Source: an uncultured Clostridium sp. (GTDB taxonomy: Bacteria; Bacillota; Clostridia; Clostridiales; Clostridiaceae). From it: DNA of 64,000 nt. The stretch spans positions 1 to 64,000 of the forward strand of contig CAKVEW010000002.1 of NCBI GenBank assembly GCA_934746015.1, in the 5' to 3' direction. A program made the translations under genes and the position numbers. The stretch's first letter is position 1. The number at the start of each line of letters is the position of its first letter. This document shows positions 28,405 through 36,641 of this stretch, piece by piece. Below the pieces are notes generated by a model, which saw nothing but the letters and a program-made list of their open reading frames with translations, searched no databases and had not been told where the DNA came from.

Positions 28405-29040
28405 TTGTTTAAACAAACTAAAACACCTAACTACATTAAAATAGCTGTTGATATAGCTTATAGAATTGTTAATAACCAATTTATTGAAGGAGAAAAAATA
28501 ACTGGTCGAACAACTTTAGTTAGTATTTATAATGTGTCTCCTGAAACAATTAGAAGGTCTTTAGCATTGCTAAAAGATATGAACGTTGTCACAATTAATG
28601 AAAAAAGTGGCATTATTATAAATAATAAGGATTCTGCTAAAGAATTCTTAAATAAATTTAAAACTAAATCTGACTTTACATATTTAAATAATGAAACCTT
28701 TGAATTAATAAAGCAAAGAAAAGAAATTGATGCCAATCTAGAAAAAAATATTAATAGTATAATTCAATTTGCTACTCAATTAAGAAATGTAGGTTCAATA
28801 ATTCCTTTTGAAAGTATAGTTGAAAAAGATAGCTTTGCTGTTGGAAAAAGTATTGGCGAACTTAATTTTTGGCATAATACTAAAGCAACTATAATTGCTG
28901 TTAAGAGAGATGGAGATTTATTCTTATCACCAGGACCATACTTTAAAATAAATTCAAATGACATAATAGTTTATGTTGGGGAAGATTCTGTTTTAGAAAC
29001 AGTTAAAAATTATATTTCCTTACCCTCATCTGATAAGTGA
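28405..29040 (+). CDS. GntR-type regulator with RCK_C (TrkA-C) domain, BusR-like
   Basis: The 211 residues join an N-terminal GntR winged helix (about 8-75, with YIKIAVDIAYRIVNNQFIEGEKI and VSPETIRRSLALLKDMNVV), a helical linker (about 95-125) and a C-terminal RCK_C domain (about 128-208). This is the layout of BusR, which in streptococci and lactococci senses cyclic di-AMP through RCK_C and represses the BusAB osmolyte transporter. The TTG at 28405 is chosen because AAGGAGCGG lies 7 bases upstream; the earlier TTG would lie before that site. No busAB genes are adjacent, so its target is elsewhere or different. Ligand is inferred by architecture only. Confidence 0.85.
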   Translation: MFKQTKTPNYIKIAVDIAYRIVNNQFIEGEKITGRTTLVSIYNVSPETIRRSLALLKDMNVVTINEKSGIIINNKDSAKEFLNKFKTKSDFTYLNNETFELIKQRKEIDANLEKNINSIIQFATQLRNVGSIIPFESIVEKDSFAVGKSIGELNFWHNTKATIIAVKRDGDLFLSPGPYFKINSNDIIVYVGEDSVLETVKNYISLPSSDK

Positions 29041-29048
29041 ATAAAGTA

Positions 29049-29075
29049 ACGGAGCTGTTGTCTCAACTCCGTTTA
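29049..29075 (+). terminator. Terminator after the BusR-like gene
   Basis: ACGGAG/CTCCGT stem with inner TTG/CAA pairing, then GTTTAATT. The hairpin overlaps the last codon of the convergent gene on the minus strand. Confidence 0.65.
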
Positions 29076-30308
29076 ATTAATTCCTAATATATAATTAATT
29101 GCATCTTCAAATTCTATTTTCTTAAACTTTTTTCTAATCCTAAACTTAATATTTTCAATGTATTTTATAGAAAATGGTAAGTATTCATTTATAACATTTA
29201 TATATTCACATGAAAAAAACTCCTTACTTAATATTACTGAAAATAATATAAGTATTATGCAATTTGTTTTTATAAGCTCTTTTAATTCAGATATATTTTC
29301 TCCTTTAAAACAACGCTCTTCTTCTAAAAGCATAACTGTAAAATTTATCAATTTATTTACTATGGTATCTAGATTGTATTTAGGAGCTAGCTGTGACATT
29401 ATAGTTGTATGTTTATTTTTTATATCAGATTTAATATCTTGTAAATCATCTGCTAATTGAAGCAAGAAACCATAAAAAATACAAAAACATATTTCATCCT
29501 TATCTATCTTACCTTTAGTTAAAAATCCATCCACTAAAACTGATGATCCACCCTTTTCAATAGATATACCTAAAATATCTTCTTCGTAAGGAATACTAAA
29601 TATATCTTGCTGTTTTAAACTTTTTATTTGCCCTTCATGAATGGAAAGTAAGGCTTCATATAATTCACTATAATCATTTCTTTTAAACTCTTCTTCGATA
29701 TAACTAATTAATTTATAGACAGATTCTTCGTAAGAATCACTACTTTTTATATCCTCCCCCTTTAGCCTTTTCTTTAATTTATTATTGAATTTTTTCTTTT
29801 CTATATTATTTATACTTATATCGTCTAAATAATTATCTGTATATGGATATAACATACTATAGCCATATATAGCTTTAGACAATTGTACTTTTTCTCCAAA
29901 GACTGCTTGAAGGATATTTACTATCCAAACATTTCGAATAGCTTGTCCTATATCAATATAACTTAACTTTTCATCAAAGTCTTTTGCCTCTTTTATAAAG
30001 CTTTTCGTACTATTAAAAAAATCTTCTTTTATACCTTTATTAATTATTCCAAGTTTAAAAGTTTCTTTTTCGCTTTCTATAAAGTTATCAATAATCTCAT
30101 TAAATTCCTTTGACCACTTTTCCTTTTTATTATCTTCTTTAGGAAATTCTTTTATTTTTTTAATTATTAAATCTATATATTTATCTAAGTTTTTTTCTTT
30201 ACTTTTCTTTTCTTCATTAGTATATTTTTTCATATCTAATTTAAAGTTTCTGTCTGATTTCCACCATTGTTCACTGCACTTTAAATATATAGAGCTTATC
30301 AAATCCAT
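29073..30308 (-). CDS. Divergent class I isoprenoid-synthase-fold protein
   Basis: The 411 residues are all-helical in composition and carry two Asp-rich motifs in the right order and spacing for a class I prenyl transferase or terpene synthase. The first is YTDNYLDD (Asp158, Asp162, Asp163) and the second LADDLQDIKSD (Asp287, Asp288, Asp291, Asp295), about 125 residues apart. These bind Mg2+ and diphosphate in the family. The N-terminal 100 residues are Lys/Glu rich and unlike FPP or GGPP synthases. There is no neighbouring mevalonate, MEP or cyclase gene. It may be a prenyl diphosphate synthase, a terpene synthase, or a diphosphate-binding relative; I cannot choose. It reads toward the BusR-like gene with a shared terminator. 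Confidence 0.7.
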   Translation of the reverse strand: MDLISSIYLKCSEQWWKSDRNFKLDMKKYTNEEKKSKEKNLDKYIDLIIKKIKEFPKEDNKKEKWSKEFNEIIDNFIESEKETFKLGIINKGIKEDFFNSTKSFIKEAKDFDEKLSYIDIGQAIRNVWIVNILQAVFGEKVQLSKAIYGYSMLYPYTDNYLDDISINNIEKKKFNNKLKKRLKGEDIKSSDSYEESVYKLISYIEEEFKRNDYSELYEALLSIHEGQIKSLKQQDIFSIPYEEDILGISIEKGGSSVLVDGFLTKGKIDKDEICFCIFYGFLLQLADDLQDIKSDIKNKHTTIMSQLAPKYNLDTIVNKLINFTVMLLEEERCFKGENISELKELIKTNCIILILFSVILSKEFFSCEYINVINEYLPFSIKYIENIKFRIRKKFKKIEFEDAINYILGIN

Positions 30309-30442
30309 TATTAATCCCCCAAGTCTAATCTTATATTACCTTTATTAACTTTAAACTTTCCTAGCAATTAAATTTAAGTAGCATTACTCTTCTTGAACTT
30401 TCCTGAATTACAAAGGTGCCTCATAAATTCACCTAAAATAAT

Positions 30443-30475
30443 AAAAGAGAAAACAATATTAATTGTCTTCTCTTT
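30443..30475. terminator. Hairpin in the gap upstream of the isoprenoid-fold gene
   Basis: AAAAGAGAA pairs with TTCTCTTTT, extended by ACAAT/ATTGT. On the minus strand it is followed by TTTTATTATTTT. It lies between this gene and the upstream UPF0210 operon, as a second terminator after the one at 30563. Confidence 0.6.
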
Positions 30476-30562
30476 TGATAATTGTTCTATTTATATTATA
30501 CACTATAGTTTTATTTTGCTAAGCAAAAAAATGAAAGAATGAAGGAATGAAAAAATTATGGT

Positions 30563-30583
30563 AAAAATCCTTATAGGATTTTT
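30563..30583. terminator. Terminator after the UPF0210 gene
   Basis: AAAAATCC/GGATTTTT with a short TTATA loop. It works on both strands by symmetry and ends the UPF0237-UPF0210 transcript. Confidence 0.7.
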
Positions 30584-30602
30584 TAACTTTTTAATTTTTT
30601 CA

Positions 30603-31958
30603 TTAATTTTTAAAAGAGTGAATTGGAGCTGGTATTCTTCCTCCTCTTTGAATGAATAATGAAGATGAATATTTATTTACAGGCATTACTGGTGCAGTAC
30701 CTAATAGCCCTCCAAATTCCACCAAATCTCCTACCTTACATCCTGGTGCAGGAATTACTCTTACTGCAGTAGTTTTATTATTAATCATACCTATGGCTGA
30801 CTCATCAGCAATCATAGCCGCTATAGTTTCTGCAGGTGTATCCCCTGGCACAGCAATCATGTCTAATCCAACTGAACATATAGCAGTCATAGCTTCTAAT
30901 TTTTCTAAATTTAATGAGCCATTTAAAACTGCATCTATCATCCCAGCATCTTCAGAAACTGGTATAAATGCTCCACTTAATCCTCCAACATGGCTACAAG
31001 CCATTACTCCTCCTTTTTTAACAGCATCATTTAATAATGCTAATGCAGCAGTAGTTCCATGGGTTCCAACTACTTCTAAGCCCATTTCTTCTAATATATG
31101 TGCAACTGAATCACCTACTGCTGGTGTTGGTGCTAATGATAAATCTACTATTCCAAATGGTACTCCTAACCTTTCTGATGCTTCTTTTGCCACTAATTGT
31201 CCCATTCTAGTGATTTTAAATGCTGTTTTCTTAATAGTTTCTGCCACTACATCAAAGGATTCACCTTTAACTTTTTCTAATGCTCTTTGAACAACTCCAG
31301 GTCCACTTACCCCAACACTTATTACTTTATCAGCTTCACCAACTCCATGGAAGGCTCCTGCCATAAAAGGATTATCTTCAACAGCATTACAGAAAACTAC
31401 AAGTTTAGCACAGCCAAAACCCTTTGTATCTTTAGTATATTCAGCTGTTTTTTTAATTATTTCTCCCATTTCTCTTACAGCATCCATATTAATTCCACAT
31501 CTAGATGAACCAACATTTACTGATGAACAAACCTTAGTTGTTTTTGCTAAAGCTTCTGGAATTGAATTAATAAGTATCTTGTCACCTTTAGTATATCCCT
31601 TTTGAACTAGTGCTGAAAAACCACCAATGAAATCTACACCTAAAGTTTCTGCTGCCTTATCTAAGGTTTGTGCAAATTTTACATAGTCCTTTTCATCTGT
31701 AGCTCCAGCAATTATAGAAATTGGAGTAACTGAAACCCTCTTATTCACTATTGGAATTCCAAATTCATTTTCAATTTCCTTACCAACTTTCACAAGATCT
31801 TTGGCACTGCTAACTATTTTATTATAAATTTTTTCTCTTGCTTTATCTCCATCTGAATCTATACAATCTAATAAAGAAATTCCCATAGTTATAGTTCTAA
31901 TATCTAATTTTTCTTCTTCTATCATTTTTATGGTTTCTAATATATTATTGCTATTCAT
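30603..31958 (-). CDS. UPF0210 (PFL family) protein
   Basis: Conserved 451-residue protein of unknown function, nearly always paired with a UPF0237 ACT protein. Recognised from the family stretches [62 protein letters not shown] and [36 protein letters not shown]. The fold is related to pyruvate-formate-lyase-like barrels by annotation, but no glycyl-radical motif is visible. It starts 23 bases after the ACT gene, so the two form one transcript. A role in amino-acid sensing is possible through the ACT partner. Confidence 0.93.
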   Translation of the reverse strand: MNSNNILETIKMIEEEKLDIRTITMGISLLDCIDSDGDKAREKIYNKIVSSAKDLVKVGKEIENEFGIPIVNKRVSVTPISIIAGATDEKDYVKFAQTLDKAAETLGVDFIGGFSALVQKGYTKGDKILINSIPEALAKTTKVCSSVNVGSSRCGINMDAVREMGEIIKKTAEYTKDTKGFGCAKLVVFCNAVEDNPFMAGAFHGVGEADKVISVGVSGPGVVQRALEKVKGESFDVVAETIKKTAFKITRMGQLVAKEASERLGVPFGIVDLSLAPTPAVGDSVAHILEEMGLEVVGTHGTTAALALLNDAVKKGGVMACSHVGGLSGAFIPVSEDAGMIDAVLNGSLNLEKLEAMTAICSVGLDMIAVPGDTPAETIAAMIADESAIGMINNKTTAVRVIPAPGCKVGDLVEFGGLLGTAPVMPVNKYSSSLFIQRGGRIPAPIHSFKN

Positions 31959-31981
31959 CTCTTATCCTCCATATCCTTCAA

Positions 31982-32251
31982 TTATAAAGTGTGCATAGAA
32001 TTAAATATTTCTTCCCTTTGAATTTTAACTTCAACACCTAATTCTTCACCTTTGGAGACTAATGAACTCTTTATTACATCAAAACTTGAATTTGATTCTT
32101 TTAAATCTAACATCATTATCATTGTAAAATACTTGTCCATTATAGTTTGATTAACGTCTAAAATATTGATGTTTAATTTTAATAATTCATTACTAACTCC
32201 TGCAATAATGCCAACCTTATCTCTTCCTATTACTGTTAAAATAGCCTTCAT
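31982..32251 (-). CDS. UPF0237 ACT-domain protein
   Basis: A single ACT domain of 89 residues starting MKAILTVIGRDKVGIIAGVSNELLKLNINILDVNQT. ACT domains bind amino acids and similar small ligands; the glycine in the RDKVGI loop is kept. The ATG at 32251 is preceded by GTAGGAG at good spacing. A TTG 9 bases upstream would touch the ribosome site and is rejected. It is the first gene of the pair with the UPF0210 gene. The regulated process is not known. Confidence 0.93.
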   Translation of the reverse strand: MKAILTVIGRDKVGIIAGVSNELLKLNINILDVNQTIMDKYFTMIMMLDLKESNSSFDVIKSSLVSKGEELGVEVKIQREEIFNSMHTL

Positions 32252-32359
32252 AATCTTCAACTCCTACCTTATTTTCTTATATTACCAAAAAAGTTAATAT
32301 AATTTTATACTTAGCGTTAAATGTTGTCAAATATATATTATTATCTTTACTAAAAAAAG

Positions 32360-32424
32360 GAGATAGATATTATATTCTTTGCAACCTAGTAAATTCTAAG
32401 TCGCCAGAATATAATACCTATCTC
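32360..32424. repeat. Structured intergenic hairpin repeat, copy A
   Basis: A 19-base outer arm (32360-32378) pairs with 32406-32424; the single non-match is G.U on minus-strand RNA. The 27-base core contains TTGCAACCT and AAGTCGC, which can form an inner stem ACTTAG/CTAGGT on the minus strand. A 7-base T-run follows on the minus strand, so this copy probably also terminates the operon at 32.5-35.5 kb. It shares outer stem and core with the elements at 41236 and 51167. Confidence 0.8.
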
Positions 32425-32477
32425 ATCATATACCGAAGAAAAGGAACTTGTAAAAATTTATTCAAAGTATAAACTTT

Positions 32478-32822
32478 TTATAAATCTCTACAGCTTACAA
32501 CATCTATTCCTGTATCTAAAATATTAGATAAAACTACATCTCCTATTTTTATTGGTGCATTAACTTCTAACTTCTTTAATTCTTCCATGCACTTAAATAT
32601 TAGCCCTTTAGGAATTTCTCCTTTAGTTTTTACAGGAAGTACAGAAAGTTCAGCATTATTGATTTTAATAGTGGTTGTTACTACTCTAACTGGATTAGTT
32701 ACTTCATTTAATCCATAATCAATCCCTCTTTTACATCCATTTCCACTTACTTTATTTTCTTCTATATTTACTTTTAGATGACATCCCATAGGACAACATA
32801 TACAAATTAATTCTTTTTCCAC
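32478..32822 (-). CDS. DUF1667 cysteine-rich protein of the glycerol-3-phosphate oxidoreductase operon
   Basis: A 114-residue protein with an N-terminal CICCPMGCHLKV and a later Cys (SGNGCKRGIDYG), a pattern suited to an iron-sulfur cluster or zinc. It is recognised as DUF1667 by its place as the third partner of two flavoproteins in anaerobic glycerol-3-phosphate-type operons. The start is GTG after GGGGGGAG. It may act as an electron-transfer subunit. That is inferred from the cysteines and context. Confidence 0.82.
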   Translation of the reverse strand: MEKELICICCPMGCHLKVNIEENKVSGNGCKRGIDYGLNEVTNPVRVVTTTIKINNAELSVLPVKTKGEIPKGLIFKCMEELKKLEVNAPIKIGDVVLSNILDTGIDVVSCRDL

Positions 32823-32833
32823 TTTGCTCCCCC

Positions 32834-34087
32834 CTAATTAGCTTCCTCTAAAGATATTATTATCTCTTCATTTAAGTCCTTTAATAGTTCTTTCTTTATT
32901 ATTACTCTTTCCATTTCAGCTGGAGCTAGATGCTTTCTCTTTAATTTTTGAACTATTTTCTCTCCTGACATAACTTTTATAATCATATCCTTATAAACAT
33001 TATTAACTCTCATGAAAATAGTTAATGACTCATCTATATCACTAGTAGATATCTTTTGTGGTACTGTATAATTAATACCACTACCATTTTTAATATTAAT
33101 ATAATCTTTCTTTTCTAGTGAATTATTTAAATATTTTGCTACTGCTTTACCAGCATGCTTAGCTTCTTCAGTAACAAAGTCCACTAAATCATGAACATGA
33201 ACTACATTACCACAAGCAAAAATACCATCAATATTAGTTTCCATACTTTCTGTTACTACTAAGCCACTTGTTCTATTATCTAAATTAACACCAACTTTTT
33301 TTGATAATTCATTTTCTGGTATTAATCCTACTGATAACAATAATGTGTCACAGGAAAACTCTATTTCACTACCTTTTATAGGCTTTTTATTTTCATCCAC
33401 TTTGGAAATAATTACTTTTTCTAATCTCTTATCTCCAATTATATCTGTTACTGTATGAGATAGGTATAGTGGAATATCATAGTCATTTAAGCATTGAACA
33501 ATATTTCTATTTAATCCATTAGAATAAGGCATAAGCTCTACTACAGCCTTAACCTTAGCACCTTCTAAAGTCATTCTTCTTGCCATAATTAATCCAATAT
33601 CACCAGATCCTAAAATAACTACTTCTTTTCCTGGCATATACCCTTCAATATTAATATATCTTTGTGCTGCTCCTGCGGTAAATATTCCTGATGGTCTATC
33701 TCCAGAAATACCAATAGCCCCTCTTGTCCTCTCTCTGCATCCCATAGCTAAAATAATAGATTTTGCTTCTAGAATCATATATCCATCTTCAGTATTAATA
33801 ACATGAATTTTTTTATCTTCTTCTATTTCTAAGACCATAGTATCTAATTTTATTTCAATATTTGTATCTTTTACAAGTTTAATAAATCTATCTGCATATT
33901 CTGGTCCAGTTAGTTCTTCTTTAAAGGTATGAAGACCAAACCCATTATGAATACATTGATTTAGTATTCCTCCAAGTTCTTTATCTCTTTCAATAATTAA
34001 AATATTATTTACTCCATTTAAAAAGGCTTCATATGCAGCTGCAAGTCCAGCTGGTCCGCCTCCAACTACTATTAAATCATATATCAT
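32834..34087 (-). CDS. FAD/NAD(P)-binding oxidoreductase (NADH oxidase/GlpB-like partner)
   Basis: The 417 residues have an N-terminal FAD Rossmann motif (VVGGGPAGLAAAYEA), the second dinucleotide site VVILGSGDIGLIMARR near 160-175, and the FAD motif GIFACGNVVHVHD near 285. It resembles the pyridine-nucleotide-disulphide oxidoreductase class II enzymes. The CxxC redox pair is not seen after the first motif; ILNQCIHNGFG has one Cys. In this operon it probably passes electrons between the GlpO-like dehydrogenase and NAD(P) or another carrier. It starts 10 bases after the GlpO-like gene. Confidence 0.87.
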   Translation of the reverse strand: MIYDLIVVGGGPAGLAAAYEAFLNGVNNILIIERDKELGGILNQCIHNGFGLHTFKEELTGPEYADRFIKLVKDTNIEIKLDTMVLEIEEDKKIHVINTEDGYMILEAKSIILAMGCRERTRGAIGISGDRPSGIFTAGAAQRYINIEGYMPGKEVVILGSGDIGLIMARRMTLEGAKVKAVVELMPYSNGLNRNIVQCLNDYDIPLYLSHTVTDIIGDKRLEKVIISKVDENKKPIKGSEIEFSCDTLLLSVGLIPENELSKKVGVNLDNRTSGLVVTESMETNIDGIFACGNVVHVHDLVDFVTEEAKHAGKAVAKYLNNSLEKKDYINIKNGSGINYTVPQKISTSDIDESLTIFMRVNNVYKDMIIKVMSGEKIVQKLKRKHLAPAEMERVIIKKELLKDLNEEIIISLEEAN

Positions 34088-34097
34088 AATACCCCTC

Positions 34098-35525
34098 CTA
34101 CCTTGACTTTCCTGTTAATATATAAGAACCATCTTTTTCCAGTTCTATACTTTCAAGTGGTATATTTAATTCCCTTGCAATTATTTCTTGAACACGCGGT
34201 CCACAAAATCCACCTTGACATCTTCCCATTCCTGGTCTACATCTTCTCTTTATTCCATCTAAGGAAACAGTTCCAAAGGATCTATTAATTGCATCTACAA
34301 TTTCTCCTTCTGTAACTTCTTCACATCTACAAATTATTCTGCCATAATTCTTATTTTCTTTAATAATTTTCTTCTTTTCATCTAATGGTAATTCCATAAA
34401 TCTAATTTGTTCTCTATATGGATTAAAGTTTTCATTATCAACTAACTTTAATCCAGAATTTTTTAACATTTCAACTATATCAACTGCAATAGCTGGTGCA
34501 GCTGTTAATCCTGGAGACTTAATACCTGAAACATCAATAAACCCTTTTATCTTATCATTTTCTTCTATTATAAAGTCACCTCTATCAGCATCTGCTCTTA
34601 GGCCTGCAAAATTTCTAATAGCATTTCTAAAATTCACCTTATTAGTTGTTTTTATTGAAGTGGCTCTAATAAACTCTAAAGCTTCAGAAGTAGTTTTTAA
34701 GGAATCCTTTACATCTAACTCCTGTGCATTAGGTCCAACAATTAAATTTCCATGTACAGTTGGAGCAACTAAAACCCCTTTTCCAAGCTTTGATGGACAT
34801 TGGAAAATAGTATTATTAAAGTTTTTTCCTTCATCTTTATCTAGTACATAGTACTCTCCTCTAATTGGAGTAATTTTAAAGCTTTCTTCACAAATCATAT
34901 TATGAATTTTATCTGCATAAACACCTGCTGCGTTTATTACATACTTAGTTCTTATTTCTTCATTATTTTTCAACTTAATTGTAAATACATCATCCTTTGT
35001 TATTGATACTACTTCAGAATTAAGTTTAACTTCTCCACCATTTTTAACTCCATTTTCAACTAATGCAATAGTATATTCAAAAGGTCCAACAATTCCACCA
35101 GTTGGTGCATATAGAGCTCCATAAATATTATCATTTATATTTGGTTCAAGTTTTAAAACTTCTTCCTTAGTTAATATTGTTAAGCCTTTTACGCTATTCT
35201 TCACTCCATTTTCATATAAATACTCTATTACCTTCATATCATTTTCATCAAAAGCAAGTACTAATGATCCATTTTTAATAAATGGTACTGATAATTCCTT
35301 ACATAAACCTTCAAACATTTCATTTCCAATAACATTATACTTAGCCATTAATGTTCCATACTCTGGGTCATATCCAGCATGAATTATTGCTGAATTTGCC
35401 TTTGTAGTTCCCATTGCTACATCATTTTCTTTTTCTAATATAGCAATTTTTAAATTAAACTTAGTTAGCTCTCTAAATATAGAAGCTCCAATTACCCCTG
35501 CTCCTATTATTACAACGTCATACAT
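34098..35525 (-). CDS. Glycerol-3-phosphate dehydrogenase-type FAD oxidoreductase with BFD iron-sulfur domain
   Basis: The 475 residues start with the FAD motif VIIGAGVIGASIFRELTKF and continue as a DAO/GlpA-fold oxidase (about 1-365). They end with a BFD-like [2Fe-2S] domain (about 395-450) whose cysteines are ICRCEE, RRCRPGMGRCQGGFC. This is the anaerobic GlpA/GlpO type that oxidises glycerol 3-phosphate to dihydroxyacetone phosphate, though L-2-hydroxyglutarate oxidase relatives look alike. First gene of an operon with the NAD-linked flavoprotein and DUF1667. Its leader has a terminator hairpin 60-100 bases before the ATG, suggesting antitermination control. The start follows GGGAGG. Confidence 0.87.
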   Translation of the reverse strand: MYDVVIIGAGVIGASIFRELTKFNLKIAILEKENDVAMGTTKANSAIIHAGYDPEYGTLMAKYNVIGNEMFEGLCKELSVPFIKNGSLVLAFDENDMKVIEYLYENGVKNSVKGLTILTKEEVLKLEPNINDNIYGALYAPTGGIVGPFEYTIALVENGVKNGGEVKLNSEVVSITKDDVFTIKLKNNEEIRTKYVINAAGVYADKIHNMICEESFKITPIRGEYYVLDKDEGKNFNNTIFQCPSKLGKGVLVAPTVHGNLIVGPNAQELDVKDSLKTTSEALEFIRATSIKTTNKVNFRNAIRNFAGLRADADRGDFIIEENDKIKGFIDVSGIKSPGLTAAPAIAVDIVEMLKNSGLKLVDNENFNPYREQIRFMELPLDEKKKIIKENKNYGRIICRCEEVTEGEIVDAINRSFGTVSLDGIKRRCRPGMGRCQGGFCGPRVQEIIARELNIPLESIELEKDGSYILTGKSR

Positions 35526-35583
35526 ATTATTACCTCCCTAAAATATTATTTATATTCCCCATATTGTTTGCTTTTTACACGAC

Positions 35584-35625
35584 AAAAAAAGCATAAAAAT
35601 AGGAACACGCCTTATTCTCATGCTT
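35584..35625 (-). promoter_or_regulatory. Leader terminator (attenuator) upstream of the GlpO-like operon
   Basis: On minus-strand RNA AAGCAU (35620-35625) pairs with AUGCUU (35589-35594), with inner AUA(A)GG/CCUAU. A run of seven U follows (35590-35584). It lies between a likely -10 (TATAAT near 35660) and the ribosome site, so it can stop transcription before the operon. A GC-rich alternative partner was not evident, which points to a protein or ligand that blocks the hairpin. Confidence 0.6.
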
Positions 35626-35796
35626 ATCTCTAAATCTCTCAGCACATTAAATAAATTATAGTATAATTCTAACATAAATTTAATTATATGTATATAGCCT
35701 TCAAATCATTTATTTTTTAATATGCTTATTTATTAAAATATCAAAGTAGATAATTAGCTCCATATTAAAACATATATAGTAATATTACTATAGCTA

Positions 35797-36465
35797 TTAC
35801 AAGAAAAATTCATCTTCTAAAGATTCAAGGTTCATAATTTTAATTTCTTTTAAGTTAAAATCTATTAATCCCATATCTTTCATCTTAATCAGCTCTCTTG
35901 AAAGCGAAGGTCTTGGAATTCCAAGTTCTTCTGCTAACTCCTTCTTAGATTGTATACTGTAAGTAAAATCTCCATATTTCTTGTAATTATCTAATAATAA
36001 CTTACATATTTTTCTTCTAATAGAATCTAGCTCTATCAAATTAATTTTTCTATTTAAAATAACTATTTTTTGAGATAGAAGCTCCAGCATATTTTCAGCA
36101 AACTTAGTATTTTTTTGCATTATACCTAAAACACTATTCCTTGGAAAGGATAAGATTTTGCAATTTTCAAGGGCCATTACTGTGGCTGGGTATTCCTTAT
36201 CTTTTGAAAATAAAAGGGCTTCAGCAAATACATCACTTACATTGAAATTAGATAATGTTAATACTTTTCCATTTTCATATATAGTTTGTATTACAGCCTT
36301 TCCTTCAATAATTACCGATAAGCTATTACACTTTTCCCCTTGATTAGCAATAACTTGGTTTTTCTTATAATCTCTTAGTAAATAAAGTTCACTTTTTAAA
36401 ATACGTTCTATTTCTTCTGCTGAAATTCCCTTAAAGAAACATGTTTTTTTTAAAACTTCAATCAT
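35797..36465 (-). CDS. Crp/Fnr-family regulator, candidate regulator of hcp (HcpR-like)
   Basis: The 222 residues have a cyclic-nucleotide-type sensor domain (about 15-130) and a C-terminal winged helix with SKKELAEELGIPRPSLSRELIKM as recognition region. There is no Cys cluster of the Fnr type (Cys9 and Cys46 are isolated), so it is not a classic iron-sulfur Fnr. It sits 177 bases downstream of hcp and in the same direction, separated by a terminator. HcpR regulators of this family control hcp in anaerobes and respond to nitrosative stress. The palindrome in the hcp promoter is the likely target. Confidence 0.8.
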   Translation of the reverse strand: MIEVLKKTCFFKGISAEEIERILKSELYLLRDYKKNQVIANQGEKCNSLSVIIEGKAVIQTIYENGKVLTLSNFNVSDVFAEALLFSKDKEYPATVMALENCKILSFPRNSVLGIMQKNTKFAENMLELLSQKIVILNRKINLIELDSIRRKICKLLLDNYKKYGDFTYSIQSKKELAEELGIPRPSLSRELIKMKDMGLIDFNLKEIKIMNLESLEDEFFL

Positions 36466-36593
36466 AATTTATTCCCTTTCTAGTAATAATTGCAAAGTAA
36501 TTTTTAGTGAATGGTTAATGGTCTTTTACCTTGTAAAACTTTTTCCATTCTTTAATTTTTTAATTTCTAATTATACTATCACAAATTATAATA

Positions 36594-36630
36594 AAAAGCT
36601 ATTGTAAAACCTAGTTTTACAATAGCTTTT
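36594..36630 (-). terminator. Terminator after hcp
   Basis: A 17-bp stem AAAAGCTATTGTAAAAC/GTTTTACAATAGCTTTT with a CTA loop and flanking A- and T-runs. It ends hcp 12 bases after its stop and separates the regulator gene. Confidence 0.92.
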
Positions 36631-36641
36631 AAATATTATTA

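Noticed and set aside
30652..31290. 212-codon plus-strand open frame
   Set aside because: It is antisense to the well-supported UPF0210 gene and its residue pattern mirrors that gene; no ribosome site.
35584..35645. Known riboswitch upstream of the GlpO-like operon
   Set aside because: Only about 60 bases and one hairpin; no recognised aptamer core was found.
36509..36551. Imperfect GAATGG/CCATTC hairpin between the Crp/Fnr gene and hcp
   Set aside because: Large unpaired interior and no U-tract in the relevant direction; too weak to call.
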